DNA of 6,376 bases, from positions 1 to 6,376 of the forward strand of contig JAAZIF010000085.1 in the NCBI GenBank assembly GCA_012510335.1, in the 5' to 3' direction. This DNA comes from Methanomicrobiales archaeon (GTDB lineage: Archaea > Halobacteriota > Methanomicrobia > Methanomicrobiales > Methanoculleaceae). Below the pieces are notes generated by a model. That model did no database searches, was not told the DNA's origin, and saw only the letters and a list, made by a program, of their open reading frames with translations. The translations under genes were made by a program, and so were the position numbers. Below, piece after piece: positions 5,801 to 6,376 of this stretch (positions are counted from its first letter, which is position 1; each line of letters opens with the position of its first letter).

Positions 5801-6376
5801 CCGTACCCGGCCACGTCGAGCCATGCCTCGCCGGCGATGAGAAGCCGGATAGATCCAGCGTCATCGGGCGCCCTCCATCTGAGATTTCCGAGGATCTCCG
5901 CGGCAGATCTCCGGGTGGCTCCGTCAGGCGCATCGAGCGCCTCGACGAGGAAGGGGATCGCCTCGTCGCCGATCTCCTGGAGAGCATAGCGGGAGCCGAA
6001 CTGAATCTCGCCGTCGCCGCCGGCAAGCATCTCGATGAGCGGCGGCACGGCGGGTCTGCCGATGCGGACGAGCGTTGCAGCCGCCCCCGCCTGTGCTGTC
6101 TCATCCCCGAGCGCGGTGATGAGCGCCGGGATCGCTTCGTCCCCGAGCGCGGTGAGGATCTCGGCGACGTACCACCGCCTCCGCCCCTCCGCAAGAGATA
6201 GAGCCGCGATCAGGGGGGCGACGGCTTCCGATCCACGTTCGACGATGGTATCGGCGGCACGCTCCCTGACCCCGGCATCATCGCTACCGAGGTCATCTAT
6301 GAGCATCTCCGTCGGGCGGTCTTCGACTGCAGGCTCCGGTTCGCCCTCCACGATGATCGCGGGAGGCGGTTCTTCA
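2875..6376 (-). CDS. Giant HEAT-repeat (PBS-lyase-type) scaffold protein (5' end outside window)
   Basis: A solenoid of about 33 HEAT-like units of 28-31 residues, recognised by repeated IGEPAVxPLIxxL helix pairs and typical GDxDxxVRxxA turns. HEAT solenoids bind proteins or nucleic acids and have no catalytic site; the PBS-lyase name reflects similarity to cyanobacterial lyase subunits and does not imply bilin chemistry here. A GTG at 6349-6351 (residue 1 of the numbering used here, giving 1158 residues) has no ribosome binding site, and the frame stays open to the window edge with a Pro/Glu-rich stretch (EEPPPAIIVEGEPEPAVEDR). The true start is therefore probably beyond the window, and an N-terminal domain may exist there. 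An ATG at residue 16 (6304-6306) is also poorly placed. Units run from about residue 16 to 1150 and the protein ends RERDQPALP. Five units are expanded into two-tryptophan modules, listed separately. No signal peptide or membrane segment is visible. The partner and pathway are unknown. Confidence 0.92.
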   Translation of the reverse strand, partial: EEPPPAIIVEGEPEPAVEDRPTEMLIDDLGSDDAGVRERAADTIVERGSEAVAPLIAALSLAEGRRRWYVAEILTALGDEAIPALITALGDETAQAGAAATLVRIGRPAVPPLIEMLAGGDGEIQFGSRYALQEIGDEAIPFLVEALDAPDGATRRSAAEILGNLRWRAPDDAGSIRLLIAGEAWLDVAGYGAAAIDPLIRTLRTRDRETRWNAARTLGEIGEPAIEPLIDLLHEADDEIGPLTVMALGEIGEPAVAPLIGLLSDPALRDTATEALAKIGEPAVEGCIQALDHADADTLESVSMILTAIGEPAIPALIQALTGRSALRGHAADILEGMGWEPWSDTEHAWYLIAREQWMELALMGAPAVGPLIKTLGGDDDRIKSEAAGTLGEIGDPAAVGSLVGALADEGIAPAAAEALIAIGEAAVAPVLGLLEEGGAARESAVEVLGRLGAHEAVPAIVDLVRSGGDRLHRKAVDALISIGAPAIDSLIPLLGEEEDGHAGAVAALTGIGDDARESLVAVIGDRSARTRMGAAMVLERLDWTPAGVEEEAAYLVALQRWPDAAGLGGPAAEPLAALLGDLDEGVQAGAAEALLRIGPPAVPPLIRLLGEEGGRVAAGDTLVQIGDAAVEPLIHALDDSEISRAAAGVLARIGEPAAATLIPALGRPGSGDIAAEILTDMGEASIKPLLEALGSDDARVRRRGGDLLIDMGDAAIGPLISALNHPDDDLRLGAIETLVRAGEPVIPALVEALLNEHYRVRLGAAEVLGRVGWKPETEREMISYLIAKEQWTSAAELGPGAVESLVRALGDPDSTIQMGAARALGMIGEPAVAELIKALRDEREGGQRKAVEALKLVGEPAIGPLIDALQDRDWHIRLGAARALISIGDPAVEPLIRSLRSGPPTVQMGVAAVLGKTGNPAAIDPLTDTLLHGDWRVGRVVVRALGMMGEAAVKPLLRVIREGDDPARKSAGAALVLIGDEAVRLLPDALTDRHFRVRAGAADALDRLGWSPEPGEEEVCYLIAKEQWSDLITRGAIAVGPLVQVLDDRDDSIRRRAAKILGELRDPRAIEPLMALLHDDFYSIRREAAAALVTMGAPAMEPVMAALGDEDDDVRKRAADILAEIGDLRAVGPLERVFGDEDWYVRRAAMEAAKRIRERDQPALP
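2878..2903. terminator. Stem-loop on the overlap of the two convergent genes
   Basis: GGG (2878-2880) and AGCGCG (2882-2887) pair with CGCGCT (2895-2900) and CCC (2901-2903), leaving C2881 bulged and a seven-base loop (2888-2894) that contains the stop codon of the lipoprotein gene. The HEAT gene stop lies directly beside the stem at 2875-2877. Being symmetric, it could form in either transcript. No long T tract follows on either strand, so its role in termination is uncertain. Confidence 0.3.
3235..3360 (-). repeat. Expanded HEAT module 5 (residues 998-1039)
   Basis: The unit starts LDRLGW (Trp1003), contains YLIAKEQW (Trp1021) and ends IAVGPLVQVL. Six ordinary HEAT units separate it from module 4 (237 residues), and only three ordinary units follow before the C-terminus. 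Confidence 0.87.
3946..4071 (-). repeat. Expanded HEAT module 4 (residues 761-802)
   Basis: The unit starts LGRVGW (Trp766), contains YLIAKEQW (Trp784) and ends GAVESLVRAL. It shares YLIAKEQW exactly with module 5, also at the DNA level (18 identical bases, 4000-4017 and 3289-3306). Six ordinary HEAT units separate it from module 3, a distance of 230 residues. Confidence 0.87.
4636..4761 (-). repeat. Expanded HEAT module 3 (residues 531-572)
   Basis: The unit starts LERLDW (Trp536), contains YLVALQRW (Trp554) and ends PAAEPLAALL. It keeps both tryptophans and the Tyr-Leu pair but has lost the lysine/arginine-glutamate-glutamine triplet. Five ordinary HEAT units separate it from module 2, a distance of 204 residues. 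Confidence 0.85.
5248..5373 (-). repeat. Expanded HEAT module 2 (residues 327-368)
   Basis: The unit starts LEGMGW (Trp332), contains YLIAREQW (Trp350) and ends PAVGPLIKTL. It aligns without gaps to the other four over 42 residues. Four ordinary HEAT units separate it from module 1, a Trp-to-Trp distance of 173 residues. Confidence 0.85.
5611..5724. repeat. Pair of identical 24-base direct repeats in the HEAT gene
   Basis: The 24 bases at 5611-5634 recur exactly at 5701-5724, an offset of 90 bases or 30 codons. They encode LGEIGEPA at residues 240-247 and 210-217. The first 17 bases occur once more at 5527-5543. This is the signature of recent unit duplication or of conversion between neighbouring HEAT units. 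Confidence 0.85.
5767..5892 (-). repeat. Expanded HEAT module 1 (residues 154-195)
   Basis: This 42-residue unit starts LGNLRW and ends AAIDPLIRTL, with Trp159 and Trp177 eighteen residues apart. It is the most diverged of the five: it reads LLIAGEAW where modules 2, 4 and 5 have YLIA-[RK]-EQW, and has arginine instead of glycine or aspartate before the first Trp. Four ordinary HEAT units precede it in the window. Confidence 0.8.

Noticed and set aside
3235..5892. A CRISPR array or tandem satellite, suggested by recurring similar segments on the + strand
   Set aside because: The similarity keeps the reading frame and is strongest at HEAT consensus residues. There are no identical repeats with unique spacers, so it is protein-level repetition.
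4136..5989. A 617-codon open frame on the + strand opposite the HEAT gene
   Set aside because: It is a Ser/Ala/Pro-rich translation mirroring the repeated codons of the HEAT gene; the periodic SPIS and AGSPI pattern is the complement of the IGEPA repeats. The absence of stops follows from GC-rich repetitive coding DNA.
2875..6376. A bilin lyase role for the HEAT protein, suggested by the PBS-lyase repeat name
   Set aside because: The repeat family is far broader than CpcE-type lyases, and nothing else in the window concerns phycobilins. The protein is also much longer than those lyases.

Overview
The window is GC-rich by eye and most likely comes from a methanogenic archaeon of the Methanomicrobiales (Methanoculleus-like). 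That placement is inference, resting on a strong AT-rich archaeal TATA box with an apparently leaderless start, a PAS/GAF sensor ending in a short IRNPL-type tail that I recall from methanogen proteins, a solitary cache lipoprotein, and a very long PBS-lyase-type HEAT repeat protein. No rRNA, tRNA, CRISPR array, insertion sequence or phage gene was seen.

Layout: (1) Positions 1-2142, + strand, hold the 3' part of a large cytoplasmic PAS-PAS-GAF-PAS-PAS sensor protein whose 5' end lies outside the window. It ends in a histidine-kinase-like H-box that lacks the phospho-accepting histidine, and it has no ATPase domain. (2) Positions 2143-2374 are a 232-base spacer with a weak possible 3' stem, a strong 29-base imperfect inverted repeat (2285-2313) and a TATA box (2344-2351). 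(3) Positions 2375-2893, + strand, encode a 172-residue secreted lipoprotein with a single cache (small-ligand sensor) domain and no output domain. (4) Positions 2875-6376, - strand, hold a 1166-residue piece of a HEAT-repeat solenoid with about 33 helical units. Its 5' end is also cut by the window edge, at a Pro/Glu-rich linker.

Genes 3 and 4 converge and overlap by 19 bases at their 3' ends; a short stem-loop sits exactly on that junction.

The two + strand genes are both sensor modules without a visible catalytic output, and the facing gene is a pure protein-interaction scaffold. A shared signalling role is possible, but only adjacency supports it. The most striking structure is inside the HEAT protein: five gap-free 42-residue modules with two tryptophans exactly 18 residues apart, separated by 4, 5, 6 and 6 ordinary HEAT units and placed at distances close to 31n+18 residues.
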